Source: Corallococcus macrosporus
GTDB lineage: Bacteria; Myxococcota; Myxococcia; Myxococcales; Myxococcaceae
Reading direction: 5' to 3'
DNA: 64,000 nucleotides
NCBI RefSeq assembly: GCF_017302985.1
Contig: NZ_JAFIMU010000007.1
Location: 3,177,001-3,241,000 of the forward strand
Below are positions 22,155 to 30,981 of this stretch, piece by piece. The notes beneath the pieces were generated by a model. That model did no database searches. It was not told where the DNA came from and saw nothing but the letters and a program-made list of their open reading frames with translations. The translations under genes were made by a program, and so were the position numbers. Numbering within the stretch: the first letter of the stretch is position 1; the number at the start of each line of letters is the position of its first letter.

Positions 22155-24273
22155 ACACGTCGCGCAGGCGCAGGCCCACGCGCGCCTGGAAGGGCGGCCC
22201 GAGCGTGTCCACGCCCGCGCGGCCCGCGAGGTACTGGCGGTCGAAGAGGTTCTCCACCGCGCCGAACGCGTCCACCTTCCAGAAGAGGTGGCGGCTCACG
22301 AACAGGTCCACCAGCGCCGCGCCGCCCATGCCGCGCGTGTTGAGGTCGTCCTCGTACTGCGGGCTGAAGACGCGAAGCTGCGCGGTGACGGAGACGATGG
22401 ACGGGTCATCGAAGGTGACGGCGAACACGCCGCGATGCCTTGGGTCCTGCGGGAGCTGGCGGCCCACGAGGTCGGGCTGGCCGGGCGCGCGGGTGACGAC
22501 AGGGTCCACGAAGGTATAGGCGGCGAGCGCGGTCCACTGACGGGACAGGCGCCAGTCCGCGCCCAGCTCCACGCCGCGCACGCGAGCGCGGCCCAGGTTC
22601 TGGCGCTGGCGGGTGGTGCCGTCCGGCAGCGGCGTGGCGAGGGTGACGTTGGTGATGGGTGCGTCCAGCACGTTCCAGAAGCCGGTGACGCGGCCGGTGA
22701 GTCCCTTGGGGCCGGTGGCCTCCACGCCGGCCTCGGTGCCCCAGAGGCGCTCGGCGCCCAGGTCCGGGTTCGCGGCGGTGAGCACGGTGCCCACCTGGAA
22801 GGGGCGGTAGAGCTCGTTGAGCGTGGGGGCTCGGAAGGCGCGGTAGGCGGAGGCGCGCACGGTGAGCCAGTCCAGCGGGCGCACGCGCGCGGCGAGGCGC
22901 GGGCTGAGCTGGCTGGCGGTGCGGGGCTCGAAGGAGGTGACGGTGGTGGCGCCGTTCGCGAAGCTCTCCTGCTGGACGCCGTCGGAGTTGCGCCACGTGT
23001 CCCAGCGCAGCGTGCCAGCGAACTCGAGCGCGGGGGACACGGTGTAGAGGTCCTGCACGAAGACGCCGCCGGACACCTGCGTGCCCCGGGTGGTGCGAGC
23101 GTAGAGCGTCGTGGGGGTATAGGCGGCGGGGAAGAGCAGCTCGTCGGCCTTCCCGGCGGAGCGGCGCACGTCCACGCCCGCGGCGAGCACATGGGTTCCG
23201 CCCAGCGTCAGGTCCGGGCCGGTCCAGACGAGCGAGCCGCCCTGATCATTCGCGGGCACGTCCTGGAGGGCGGAGCGGACCTCGAAGTTCCGGTCCGGGG
23301 TGATTCGGGCGCGGTCCTGGGCGAAGTGCTGGGTGCGGCCGAAGAGGCCCAGCTCGAAGGCGCCAGCGCCGTCCGTGCGGAGGCGGGCGTTCGCGGCGAA
23401 CCACGCCAGGTCCACGCTGGCGACGGTGTACCGGGTGCCGCCGTTCTGCGTCTCGCGGAACCCGCCCGCGCGGGCGGAGAGGGAGAGGTGGTCGGTGGCC
23501 TCCACTTCGACGCGAGCCTGGGCGCTGACGTGCTTGGACGGAGTGTCGCCGTCGACGTTGCCGCGCTGGTTCTCGGGGACGATGCGGTAGCCGTTGCTGG
23601 TGAGGCCCTCCACCTCCAGCGAAGCGCCGATGCGGCCCCAGCGGTCCGCGGCGCGAGCGGCGACGAAGCCGGTGCCCAGGTTGCCCACGGACACGTCCGC
23701 GTCGAGCACCGGCCCGGTGATGGGCCGTGAGAACAACTGCACGACGCCACCCAGAGCGGCGCTGCCATAGAGCGCGGAGCCGCCGGTGGGGACGACCTCG
23801 ATGCGGTCCAGGCCCAGGCGGGGCAGGGCGCGCCAGAACACCCAGCCGCCATAGGGGTCGTTGAAGGGAAGGCCATCCAGCAGCACGAGCCCACGAGCCA
23901 CACCGGAAGGAGCGAGCCCCCGAAGGTTGAGCCCCTGCGCGGTGGGATCCGCGACGAGAGAGGGCGTGCGGCGGAACGTGGCGGCCGAAGGCAGGGTGCG
24001 AACGAGCGCGTCCTGCGTGAGCGTGGGGCTGCGCTCGATCTCCGCGCGCGGAATCACCACCGTGGTGGCGGGCACGTCGCGAAGCGGGCGCGGCAGGCGC
24101 GTCGCGGTGACGACCGTCCGTGTCCCGGCCTCCGGCGGCGTCTCGGCGGTGACAGCCTCCTTCTCGGCTGGCTCACTCTCCACTGCCTGCGCGGAGGCCA
24201 CTCCGGGCAGCAGCAACACCAGTCCAAGGCGGCAGGGGAGCGACAGTCGGGAAGAGGCGCGCGGTCCAGGCAT
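22108..24273 (-). CDS. TonB-dependent outer-membrane receptor
   Basis: A 721-residue protein with a signal peptide (hydrophobic LGLVLLLPGVASAQA). The plug domain (about 45-170) shows VVTATR, LNLRGLAPSGVARGLVLLDG and IEVVPTGGSALYGSAALGG, and a 22-strand-type barrel ends in an aromatic-flanked strand near the C-terminus. It imports a scarce ligand with TonB energy. It is the last gene after the PQQ dehydrogenase/caa3 block, only 61 bp after the final cytochrome gene and on the same strand. That position makes PQQ or a lanthanide/metal chelate plausible ligands (inference). Its 3' end overlaps the helicase gene by 47 bp. Confidence 0.93.
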   Translation of the reverse strand: MPGPRASSRLSLPCRLGLVLLLPGVASAQAVESEPAEKEAVTAETPPEAGTRTVVTATRLPRPLRDVPATTVVIPRAEIERSPTLTQDALVRTLPSAATFRRTPSLVADPTAQGLNLRGLAPSGVARGLVLLDGLPFNDPYGGWVFWRALPRLGLDRIEVVPTGGSALYGSAALGGVVQLFSRPITGPVLDADVSVGNLGTGFVAARAADRWGRIGASLEVEGLTSNGYRIVPENQRGNVDGDTPSKHVSAQARVEVEATDHLSLSARAGGFRETQNGGTRYTVASVDLAWFAANARLRTDGAGAFELGLFGRTQHFAQDRARITPDRNFEVRSALQDVPANDQGGSLVWTGPDLTLGGTHVLAAGVDVRRSAGKADELLFPAAYTPTTLYARTTRGTQVSGGVFVQDLYTVSPALEFAGTLRWDTWRNSDGVQQESFANGATTVTSFEPRTASQLSPRLAARVRPLDWLTVRASAYRAFRAPTLNELYRPFQVGTVLTAANPDLGAERLWGTEAGVEATGPKGLTGRVTGFWNVLDAPITNVTLATPLPDGTTRQRQNLGRARVRGVELGADWRLSRQWTALAAYTFVDPVVTRAPGQPDLVGRQLPQDPRHRGVFAVTFDDPSIVSVTAQLRVFSPQYEDDLNTRGMGGAALVDLFVSRHLFWKVDAFGAVENLFDRQYLAGRAGVDTLGPPFQARVGLRLRDVFSGSNARAAPGAPGR

Positions 24274-24334
24274 CGCGCTCCGCTCTACTGGATGTCGAGC
24301 CTCCCGGCGAGCACGCTGAACGCCAGCGTCGTCT

Positions 24335-24709
24335 TCACCGCAACGTGTACAGATACGCCGCGATGTCGCGCGCGTCCGCGTCCTTCACGCCCAGCTCGGG
24401 CATCGCGTTGCCCGGCTCGACGGCCTGCGGATGCTGCACCCACCGCATCATGTTCTCCGGCGCGTTGGGCAGCCGGCCCGCCAGATACGTCCTCAGCGCG
24501 ATGCCCTCCAGCGACGGGCCCACCTGCCCCGTCGACCCCGGCACGCCCGGAATCACGTGGCAGCCTCCGCAGCCGTAGTGCTGCAACGCCGCCTTGCCGC
24601 GCTCCACGTCGCCACCCGTGATGGCCACCGCCGTCTGCTTCGCGTCCTGCTCCGCCGCCTGCTTGCAGCCGCCCACGAGCAGCACGCACACCACCCACGC
24701 AGTCCTCAC
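24335..24709 (-). CDS. c-type cytochrome lipoprotein
   Basis: About 124 residues from GTG 24709, which overlaps the ctaG stop (GTGA). The leader ends in a lipobox (V-G-G-C). One heme site C-G-G-C-H lies about residue 54, and the likely axial Met is in GNAMPEL. Length and motifs match a small mono-heme class I cytochrome anchored to a membrane. In context it can pass electrons to the caa3 oxidase encoded upstream in the same operon. Confidence 0.88.
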   Translation of the reverse strand: MRTAWVVCVLLVGGCKQAAEQDAKQTAVAITGGDVERGKAALQHYGCGGCHVIPGVPGSTGQVGPSLEGIALRTYLAGRLPNAPENMMRWVQHPQAVEPGNAMPELGVKDADARDIAAYLYTLR

Positions 24710-25653
24710 GGCACCGTCTCCCTCGGCGCGGGGGACGCGCCCGTGGCGATGTCCGCGCGCCGCTCCGACTCCCCCAGCCATGCCGCGAACAACGCCAGCC
24801 CCATCCCCAGGAAGAGCGCCCCCGAAGGCACCCACATGATGAGCCCCGCGAGCTGCTGGTCCTCCAGCGCCCCCAGGCCCCACTCCACCGCCCGCCGCGC
24901 GTACAGCGGATACCAGACCGACCGCGCGAACGTGAGCAGCGCTCCCAGGACGCTGGTGTGCGCCGCCGTGGCGAACACGAACAACACCCCCACCCCGTAC
25001 CCCGCCCGCCCATAGCGCCCACGCAGGAGCGCCCACCAGAACAGCGCGGCCGTGCCGAAGAAGCACAGGTGCTGCACCGCGTGCACCGCGTCGTTCTCCA
25101 GCGCCGCCTCGAACAGCGCCGGCACGTGCCACACCCAGCGCGCCACCGCGTGCAGCACCAGCACCACGAGCGGCCCTGTCACCCCTCGCCAGACCTTGCG
25201 CGCCCCCGGCCCCTGGAACGCCCGCGCCACCGGAGCACGCGACGCCTCCGGCAACGCCCACAGCGCCGTCAGGTGCGGCCTTCCCAGCACCAGCAACGGC
25301 GCCGCCACCAGCATCAGCAGTTCATGCTGCGTCATGTGCGCGGAGAACAGGATGTCGCTCAGCCGGTCCAACGGCGACAGCAGCGCCACCGCCAGCGTCA
25401 CCCACCCCAGCGCGAACATCCCCGCTTCCCACCCACGCACGCCCTTGCCCGGCGCCGCGTGCCGCCACAGCGCCCGCAGGCCCCGCACGTACAGCACCCC
25501 GGACACCGCGAGCATCCCCAGCACCAGCGGATCCCACGTCCACCAGCGCAGCACGTCGTGCGCGTTCAGGTGGTGCGTCTCGCCCCCATGCGCCCACGCC
25601 ACGCAGGGAACACCCAGCAGGAGCCAGGACAGCCGTCGCATGCGCTCAGTCAC
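24706..25653 (-). CDS. ctaG: caa3-type cytochrome c oxidase assembly factor CtaG
   Basis: A 315-residue membrane protein with a cleavable-like first segment, then about seven helices. The family marks are visible: SAHMTQHELLMLVAAPLLVLG, WHVPALFEAAL and HLCFFGTAALFWW. CtaG of the caa3 type helps build the copper centre of subunit I. The start is GTG 25653 (GAGG 5 nt before), which overlaps the upstream gene by 8 bp; ATG 25641 is an alternative. It is the eighth gene of the oxidase operon. Confidence 0.9.
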   Translation of the reverse strand: MTERMRRLSWLLLGVPCVAWAHGGETHHLNAHDVLRWWTWDPLVLGMLAVSGVLYVRGLRALWRHAAPGKGVRGWEAGMFALGWVTLAVALLSPLDRLSDILFSAHMTQHELLMLVAAPLLVLGRPHLTALWALPEASRAPVARAFQGPGARKVWRGVTGPLVVLVLHAVARWVWHVPALFEAALENDAVHAVQHLCFFGTAALFWWALLRGRYGRAGYGVGVLFVFATAAHTSVLGALLTFARSVWYPLYARRAVEWGLGALEDQQLAGLIMWVPSGALFLGMGLALFAAWLGESERRADIATGASPAPRETVP

Positions 25654-26020
25654 AGGGCCTCAGCAGGAAGGTGGGAATCGCGGTGGCCACGAGCAGCAGG
25701 GCGAACAGCGCGCTCGCCAGCAGCCCGAACGCGGCCATGAAGCGGGCGCGGCCCACGCCGCTGTCCTCCAGCGTGCCCGGCCTCCCGCGCAGTGCCCGCC
25801 ACGAACGCCACGCGAGGAACGCCCCCAGTCCCAGCAGCACCACCGCCCCCACGAGCACGCCGTGCAGCAGCGCGGGCCGGGCCTTCTGACAGTTCGACGT
25901 CACCAGGCTGTAGCTCACCTGGAGCGCCAGCAGCCACGCGAACGGCGGCAGCAGCACGCCCGCCCAGAGGGCCGCGTTGCGCCCGGTGCCCACGCCGTCG
26001 TCCGGAGTCGCATGTGACAT
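25646..26020 (-). CDS. Small membrane protein in the oxidase operon
   Basis: About 124 residues with three membrane helices (about 15-40, 55-75, 95-118). It lies between subunit III and CtaG, where many oxidase operons encode a small subunit IV. I do not recognise a subunit IV motif, so the role is inferred from position. ATG 26020 is preceded by GGGGAGG. Confidence 0.72.
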   Translation of the reverse strand: MSHATPDDGVGTGRNAALWAGVLLPPFAWLLALQVSYSLVTSNCQKARPALLHGVLVGAVVLLGLGAFLAWRSWRALRGRPGTLEDSGVGRARFMAAFGLLASALFALLLVATAIPTFLLRPCD

Positions 26021-26031
26021 GACGCCTCCCC

Positions 26032-26646
26032 TCAGCTCGCGAGGACCGCGGGGTCCAGGTAGAGAATCACGTAGATGGGCAGCCAGCTGGCGACGACGAA
26101 GAACCAGTAGCGGCCGTTGGTGTGCACGTCCACCAGGTGCTTCTCCTCCACCGGCCCCTTGAACAGCACTCCCAGGAGCAGCAGGTCCTCCAGCGAACCG
26201 GAGATGGTGTGCACGGTGTGCATGCCGATGATGAACCAGAAGATGGACCCGTACGCGTGCGTGTCCCAGCGGAAGCCAATCCACAGGAACTCCACGATGC
26301 GCAGCGCCACCACGACGAAACCCAGCAGGCTCCCCAGCGCCAGCCCCCAGCGCATCCCGCGCAGCCTGCCCTTCAGCGCCGCGCGGTTGGCGTAGTGGAT
26401 GGGCACCGCGCTCAGCAGCATCACGCCGGTAATCACTGCGGCCACGACCTTCACGTAGAAGGGCAGCGCGGTGGGCGGGAAGTGGGCGTAGTTGCCCCGG
26501 ATGTAGAAGTAGCTGGCGAACATCAGCACGAAGGCCGTGGACTCGATGGCCATCAGCCCGGTGACGCCCCACCACAGCGGATCGCGGTGGCCGAAGGCGA
26601 AGGTGGGCAGGTGCGACACGTCCAGCGTGCGGCGCGGAGGGCTCAT
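26032..26646 (-). CDS. ctaE: Cytochrome c oxidase subunit III
   Basis: About 204 residues with five membrane helices, the short five-helix form of subunit III common in caa3 enzymes. Key family features are E-S-T-A-F-V-L-M-F-A-S-Y, the H-x-x-H-x-x-x-G block in FIIGMHTVHTISG and the final HTNGRYWFFVVASW. The ATG at 26646 overlaps the ctaD stop by 4 bp. Subunit III stabilises proton uptake to subunit I. Confidence 0.94.
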   Translation of the reverse strand: MSPPRRTLDVSHLPTFAFGHRDPLWWGVTGLMAIESTAFVLMFASYFYIRGNYAHFPPTALPFYVKVVAAVITGVMLLSAVPIHYANRAALKGRLRGMRWGLALGSLLGFVVVALRIVEFLWIGFRWDTHAYGSIFWFIIGMHTVHTISGSLEDLLLLGVLFKGPVEEKHLVDVHTNGRYWFFVVASWLPIYVILYLDPAVLAS

Positions 26647-28577
26647 GACGGTTGCTCCGGGGCCAGCTCTTCCTTGTAGGGCGGCCGGGGCCAGAACCAG
26701 CCCGTCAGCGTGATGAACAGCAGCACGCCGCCCACGACGATGCCCCAGGGCGTGAAGATGACCATGACGAACATCACCCCCGTGGCCAGCGCCACCCACA
26801 GCGGCCACAGCGTGGGCCCGGGCAGCTCCGCGCGGTGGTCCGGCGCCGCGTCCAGCAGCCGCGTCACCAGGACCTCCTTGCGGTCGCTGCGCACGCCGGT
26901 GACGACGGGCTGGTCCTCCGCCGCGGTCCACCGCGCGTAGCGCCCGCGCACCGTGGGCAGGTGCAGGAAGTTGTACGAGGGCGGCGGCGACGTGGTGCTC
27001 CACTCCAGCGTGTCCGCGCCCCACGGGTCGTTCCCCGCCACCTCGCCGCGCTTCAGGCTCCAGAAGATGTTCAGCAAGAGGAGCGTGATGCTCACCGCCA
27101 TGATGACGGCGCCCGCCGTGGCCAGCAGGTTGAGCGACTGCCAGCCCCGGTCCACGCCGTACGTGTACACGCGGCGCGGCATGCCCATCATCCCCAGGTG
27201 GTGCAGCGGGAAGAACGTCAGGTTGAACCCGATGAAGAAGGTCCAGAAGTTCCACTTCCCCAGCCGCTCGCCCAGCATCCGCCCCGTCAGCTTCGGGAAC
27301 CAGTAGTAGAGCCCGCCGAAGAGGGGGAACACCGCGCCGCCAATGAGCACGTAGTGGAAGTGCGCCACGACGAAGTAGGTGTCGTGCACCTGCTGATCCA
27401 CCGAGTACGTGCCCAGCATCACGCCGCTCAGGCCGCCGGTGACGAACACCGCGAAGAAGGCCAGCACCCAGTACAGGGGCAGCCGCAGCCACAGCCGTCC
27501 GCCCCACAGCGTGGCCAGCCAGCAGAAGATCTGCACGCCGCTGGGCAGCGCCACCATGAGGCTGGCGGCGGTGAAGAAGCTCTGCCCCAACTGCGGCAGG
27601 CCCGTGGCGAACATGTGGTGCACCCACAGCCCGAAGCCGATGAACCCGATGGACACCATGGACAGCACCACCGGCAGGTAGCCGAACACCTGCCGGCGGG
27701 TGAAGACGGCCAGGATGGAGGACAGCATCCCCAGCGCGGGGATGAAGATGATGTAGACCTCCGGGTGCCCGAAGAACCAGAACAGGTGCTGCCAGAGGAG
27801 CGCGTCGCCGCCCTCCGCCGGGTTGAAGAAGTGCGTCCCGATGAGCCGGTCCATGGCCAGGCAGGTGCTGGCCACCATCACCGCGGGCATGGCGAAGACG
27901 ACCATGAACGACTTCACCAGCATGGCCCACACGAACAGCGGCATGCGGTTGAGCGACATGCCCGGCGCGCGGTGCTTGAACACCGTGACGATGAGGTTCA
28001 CCGCGCCGGCCAGGCCCGCCAGCTCCGTGAAGGTGATCATCTGCGCCCAGATGTCCACGCGCTTGCCCGGCGAGTACTGCGGCCCCGCCAGCGGCACGTA
28101 GCTGAACCAGCCCGCATCCGGCCCCACGTTGAGCAGGAAGCCGCCGTACAGCAGCACGCCGCCAATGAGGTACGTCCAGTAACCAAAGGCGTTGAGGCGC
28201 GGGAACGCCGCGTTGCGGGTGCCAATCATCAGCGGCACCAGGTACAGCCCCACGCCCTCCATCATCGGCACGGCGAAGAGGAACATCATGGTGCTGCCGT
28301 GCATCGTGAAGACCTGGTTGTACAGGTCCGGCCCCATCAACTGCTTCTCCGGGCCGGAGAGCTGCCAGCGCATCAGCAGCGCCTCCACGCCGCCCAGCAG
28401 GAAGAAGACGAACGCGGTGATGATGTAGCGCTTGCCGATCTCCGTGTGGTGCACCTCGCTCAACCAGCCGATGAGCCCCTTCTTCGGGGCCCAGGTGCGC
28501 TCCAGGTACAGCCGTTCCCAGGCCTCGTCGTCGCGGACGGAAGCGGGCTCCGGTGGAGTGGGGAGGGCGGTGCTCAC
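26643..28577 (-). CDS. ctaD: Cytochrome c oxidase subunit I (caa3, A1 type)
   Basis: About 644 residues from GTG 28577, which overlaps the ctaC stop (GTGA). Heme and CuB ligands are all present: MHGSTMMF (low-spin heme His), FFGHPEVYI (CuB His with the cross-linking Tyr), WVHHMF (two CuB His) and HDTYFVVAHFHY (heme His pair). The Glu in HPEVY places it in the A1 subfamily. A C-terminal extension holds two further hydrophobic helices, as in other caa3 oxidases. It reduces oxygen to water and pumps protons in the inner membrane. Confidence 0.97.
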   Translation of the reverse strand: MSTALPTPPEPASVRDDEAWERLYLERTWAPKKGLIGWLSEVHHTEIGKRYIITAFVFFLLGGVEALLMRWQLSGPEKQLMGPDLYNQVFTMHGSTMMFLFAVPMMEGVGLYLVPLMIGTRNAAFPRLNAFGYWTYLIGGVLLYGGFLLNVGPDAGWFSYVPLAGPQYSPGKRVDIWAQMITFTELAGLAGAVNLIVTVFKHRAPGMSLNRMPLFVWAMLVKSFMVVFAMPAVMVASTCLAMDRLIGTHFFNPAEGGDALLWQHLFWFFGHPEVYIIFIPALGMLSSILAVFTRRQVFGYLPVVLSMVSIGFIGFGLWVHHMFATGLPQLGQSFFTAASLMVALPSGVQIFCWLATLWGGRLWLRLPLYWVLAFFAVFVTGGLSGVMLGTYSVDQQVHDTYFVVAHFHYVLIGGAVFPLFGGLYYWFPKLTGRMLGERLGKWNFWTFFIGFNLTFFPLHHLGMMGMPRRVYTYGVDRGWQSLNLLATAGAVIMAVSITLLLLNIFWSLKRGEVAGNDPWGADTLEWSTTSPPPSYNFLHLPTVRGRYARWTAAEDQPVVTGVRSDRKEVLVTRLLDAAPDHRAELPGPTLWPLWVALATGVMFVMVIFTPWGIVVGGVLLFITLTGWFWPRPPYKEELAPEQPS

Positions 28578-29614
28578 TTCAGCGACTCCAGGTAGACGAG
28601 CAGGGCGTGGAGGTCGTCCGGCGGCAGGGTGATGGCGGGCATGTTGTTGCCGGGCTTGAGGCTCTGGGCGTTGAGGATCCATCCGGCCAGGTGGCCCCGG
28701 TCGAAGGGCAGCGTGCCGGCGGCCAGCGTGGAGCGGCTGGCGACGTGGGTGAGGTTGGGCCCCGTGCTCGCGGCGGCGTCGGTGCCGCTGATGGCGTGGC
28801 ACAGCGCGCACGGGCCCTGGAGGAATACCTGCTGGCCCCGCTGCGCGACGGCGTCCGTGGGCGGGGGCGCGGGCTGGAGCTGGTGCTCGCGCCAGGCCTC
28901 GAACTGCTCCGGTGCCTCCGCCACCACGACGAAGCCCATCTTCGCGTGCTGCATGCCGCAGAACTCGTAGCACTGGCCCTTGAAGACGCCGGGCCGATCC
29001 GCCTGGAGCTCCAGCGTGTTCTGCTGGCCGGGGATGAGGTCGCGCTTGTTGGTCAACTCCGGCACCCAGAAGCTGTGGATGACGTCGCGCGAGTTGAGCT
29101 TGAGGATGACGGGACGGCCCACCGGCACGTGCAGCTCGTTGGCGGTGACCAGGTTGCGCGAGGGGTCCGCGTCCTGCACGCGGAACTCCCACCACCACTG
29201 GTGCCCCACCACCTGGACCTCCAGCGCGTCCGGGCTGCGCAGCCGCGCGAGCGCCGCGCCCGTGCTCGCGTTGGCCACGGTGATGACGAAGAGGACCACC
29301 AGCGTGACGACGGCCGCGGCGCCCACGGCGCGGCCCATGCGCCGCTCGCGGGCCGCGTCGACGGGCCGGGCGCCCTCGCCGCCCGGTGGCACGGAGTGGG
29401 CCTCCACCTCCGGCACCTGGGAGCGCGAGCCCCCCCGGCGGCGCAGGAGCGCGCCCAGCATCGTCAGCACCACGGCCGCGAGCACGACGGCGGAGATGAG
29501 GAACAGCAGGTCCCAGAGCGAGCGCAGGCGCTCGACGTGCGGACCCCGGGCGTCGAGCATGCGCAGTCCACCGCATCCGGTACAGGCCAGCAGCAGTAGC
29601 GGCAGGCGCCTCAT
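28574..29614 (-). CDS. ctaC: Cytochrome c oxidase subunit II with fused cytochrome c
   Basis: About 346 residues. A lipobox (C-T-G-C) ends the leader, and two membrane helices follow (about 30-55 and 95-115). The CuA domain has HQWWWEF, HSFWVPE and the ligand loop C-Y-E-F-C-G-M-Q-H-A-K-M. The last 90 residues form a cytochrome c domain with heme site C-A-L-C-H and a likely Met ligand in GNNMP. The fused heme domain defines the caa3 type. The ATG overlaps the upstream cytochrome gene stop by 4 bp. Confidence 0.97.
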   Translation of the reverse strand: MRRLPLLLLACTGCGGLRMLDARGPHVERLRSLWDLLFLISAVVLAAVVLTMLGALLRRRGGSRSQVPEVEAHSVPPGGEGARPVDAARERRMGRAVGAAAVVTLVVLFVITVANASTGAALARLRSPDALEVQVVGHQWWWEFRVQDADPSRNLVTANELHVPVGRPVILKLNSRDVIHSFWVPELTNKRDLIPGQQNTLELQADRPGVFKGQCYEFCGMQHAKMGFVVVAEAPEQFEAWREHQLQPAPPPTDAVAQRGQQVFLQGPCALCHAISGTDAAASTGPNLTHVASRSTLAAGTLPFDRGHLAGWILNAQSLKPGNNMPAITLPPDDLHALLVYLESLK

Positions 29615-30165
29615 CGCGGTTGCTCCACCTCTTCGGGGCGAGGCGTCTCCCGGGCCTTGCTGGACTCCGAGGGACGGGTGTTGAGCGTGTCGCCGCGGCC
29701 GGGGGCCACGTCCTTCTTGAGCAGCCCGCTCATGGAGCGCACGTACGCGACGAGCTGCCACACCTGAGCGTCCGGAATCTTCCCCCGGAAGGACGGCATG
29801 CCGTTGGGCCGGCCCTCGACGATGGTGGCGTAGATGTTCTCCGGCTCGCTGCCATAGCGCCACTTCGCGTCGAGCAGCGGCGGCCCCATGCCACCCCCGC
29901 CGCCCGCCGCGTGGCACCCCGCGCAGTTGAACCAGACGTAGAGCCGCTTGCCCTGGCTGACGTCGTAGGCGTTGTCCTCCGAAGCAGCGCGCGTGGCGGG
30001 TGCGGGCGGAGTCGCGGGCGCGGCGACAGGCCCCGGCTGGAGCTCCGATAGCTGGACGTCGCGCGCGGCGGGACGCGCGGCCGCGGGCAGCTCCTGGAAG
30101 CGGCGCTGCTCACGCTCGCACGCGGTGAGGAGGACGAGGGTCCCCATGACAATCCATCGGCTCAT
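29611..30165 (-). CDS. c-type cytochrome lipoprotein, probable electron acceptor of the PQQ dehydrogenase
   Basis: About 184 residues with a lipobox (L-T-A-C) at the leader end, a Pro/Ala-rich spacer, and one heme site C-A-G-C-H (near residue 90). It has a GMGPPLLD segment and a Met-containing NGMPSF loop. Its place next to a MoxJ-like protein and a PQQ dehydrogenase matches the XoxG/ExaB position, so it probably takes electrons from the dehydrogenase and hands them to caa3. Both ends overlap neighbours by 4 bp. Confidence 0.85.
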   Translation of the reverse strand: MSRWIVMGTLVLLTACEREQRRFQELPAAARPAARDVQLSELQPGPVAAPATPPAPATRAASEDNAYDVSQGKRLYVWFNCAGCHAAGGGGGMGPPLLDAKWRYGSEPENIYATIVEGRPNGMPSFRGKIPDAQVWQLVAYVRSMSGLLKKDVAPGRGDTLNTRPSESSKARETPRPEEVEQPR

Positions 30166-30974
30166 GGTGACGGCACCCCGTAGCTCGCGAGCAGGGCGCG
30201 GACCTCGCGCTTGCGCCGCGTCAGCACCGCATCCAGTTCGTCGCGCAGGGCCTTGTCGCCCTTGCGCACGCCCACGGCGATGTCGAAGGCGAACACGAGC
30301 CCCGGCGGATCCACCTGGGGACTCACGGGCGTCAGCGTGAGCGGCACGCCCGGGCGGCGGGCGTAATAGCCAGCCAGCGGCCCCCACACCACGGCCACGT
30401 CCACGTCACCCTTGCGCACGGCCTCCACCAGCGCGGAGGGCGGGCTGTCCTCCGCGTAGTCCCCGTAGAGGCTGTAGCCGGCGACGTTCTGGATGATGCC
30501 GCGCCGGGTGAGGGCATGCGCGGGCGGGGTGTTGGAGAAGTCATCCCCCACCAGATGCACGCCCACCTTCACCTGGTGCAGGACGGGGTCGTCGAAGGAG
30601 TGCACCTTCGGCCCGCCGTCCTTCTTCGTCACGAACACGTAGGTGGAGCGGTAGTAGGGCCGCGTGGGCAGCACCATCTCCAGCTCCGTGGGCACGCCCA
30701 TCACCACGTCGCACAGGTTCGCCTTGAGCGTGCTGCGGATGAAGCCCCGGCGCTGCGCCCACCACGTGTACTCCACGCGCGCCTTCAGCTCGCGGCCCAA
30801 GAGCTCCGCCAGCCGGTTCTCGAAGCCCTCGCCGCGCGCGTTGGAGAAGGGCAGGTTGTTGGGGTCCGCGCACACGCGCAGCACGCGCTCGGGCCTGGGT
30901 TCGGAGGAGGACGCGGGGCTGGCGCCACTGGCGAAGAGGAGCAGGCCCACGGTCCATGGCAGGAGGACGCTCAT
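30162..30974 (-). CDS. MoxJ/XoxJ-like periplasmic binding protein
   Basis: A 270-residue protein with a signal peptide and a family 3 solute-binding fold: RVCADPNNLPFSN, GFENRLAELLG, CDVVMGVP, a hinge and VDVAVVWGPLAGYYA. This matches the quinoprotein-dehydrogenase-associated binding proteins known as MoxJ or XoxJ, which assist activation or maturation of the dehydrogenase rather than import. It starts 8 bp after the PQQ dehydrogenase stop and overlaps the next cytochrome gene by 4 bp. Confidence 0.88.
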   Translation of the reverse strand: MSVLLPWTVGLLLFASGASPASSSEPRPERVLRVCADPNNLPFSNARGEGFENRLAELLGRELKARVEYTWWAQRRGFIRSTLKANLCDVVMGVPTELEMVLPTRPYYRSTYVFVTKKDGGPKVHSFDDPVLHQVKVGVHLVGDDFSNTPPAHALTRRGIIQNVAGYSLYGDYAEDSPPSALVEAVRKGDVDVAVVWGPLAGYYARRPGVPLTLTPVSPQVDPPGLVFAFDIAVGVRKGDKALRDELDAVLTRRKREVRALLASYGVPSP

Positions 30975-30981
30975 GGGAGGG

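Noticed and set aside
26652..28595. 647-codon open frame on the plus strand over the oxidase genes
   Set aside because: Antisense to ctaD, whose heme and copper ligands are all present; the plus frame is rich in His, Gln and Arg without any fold signal.
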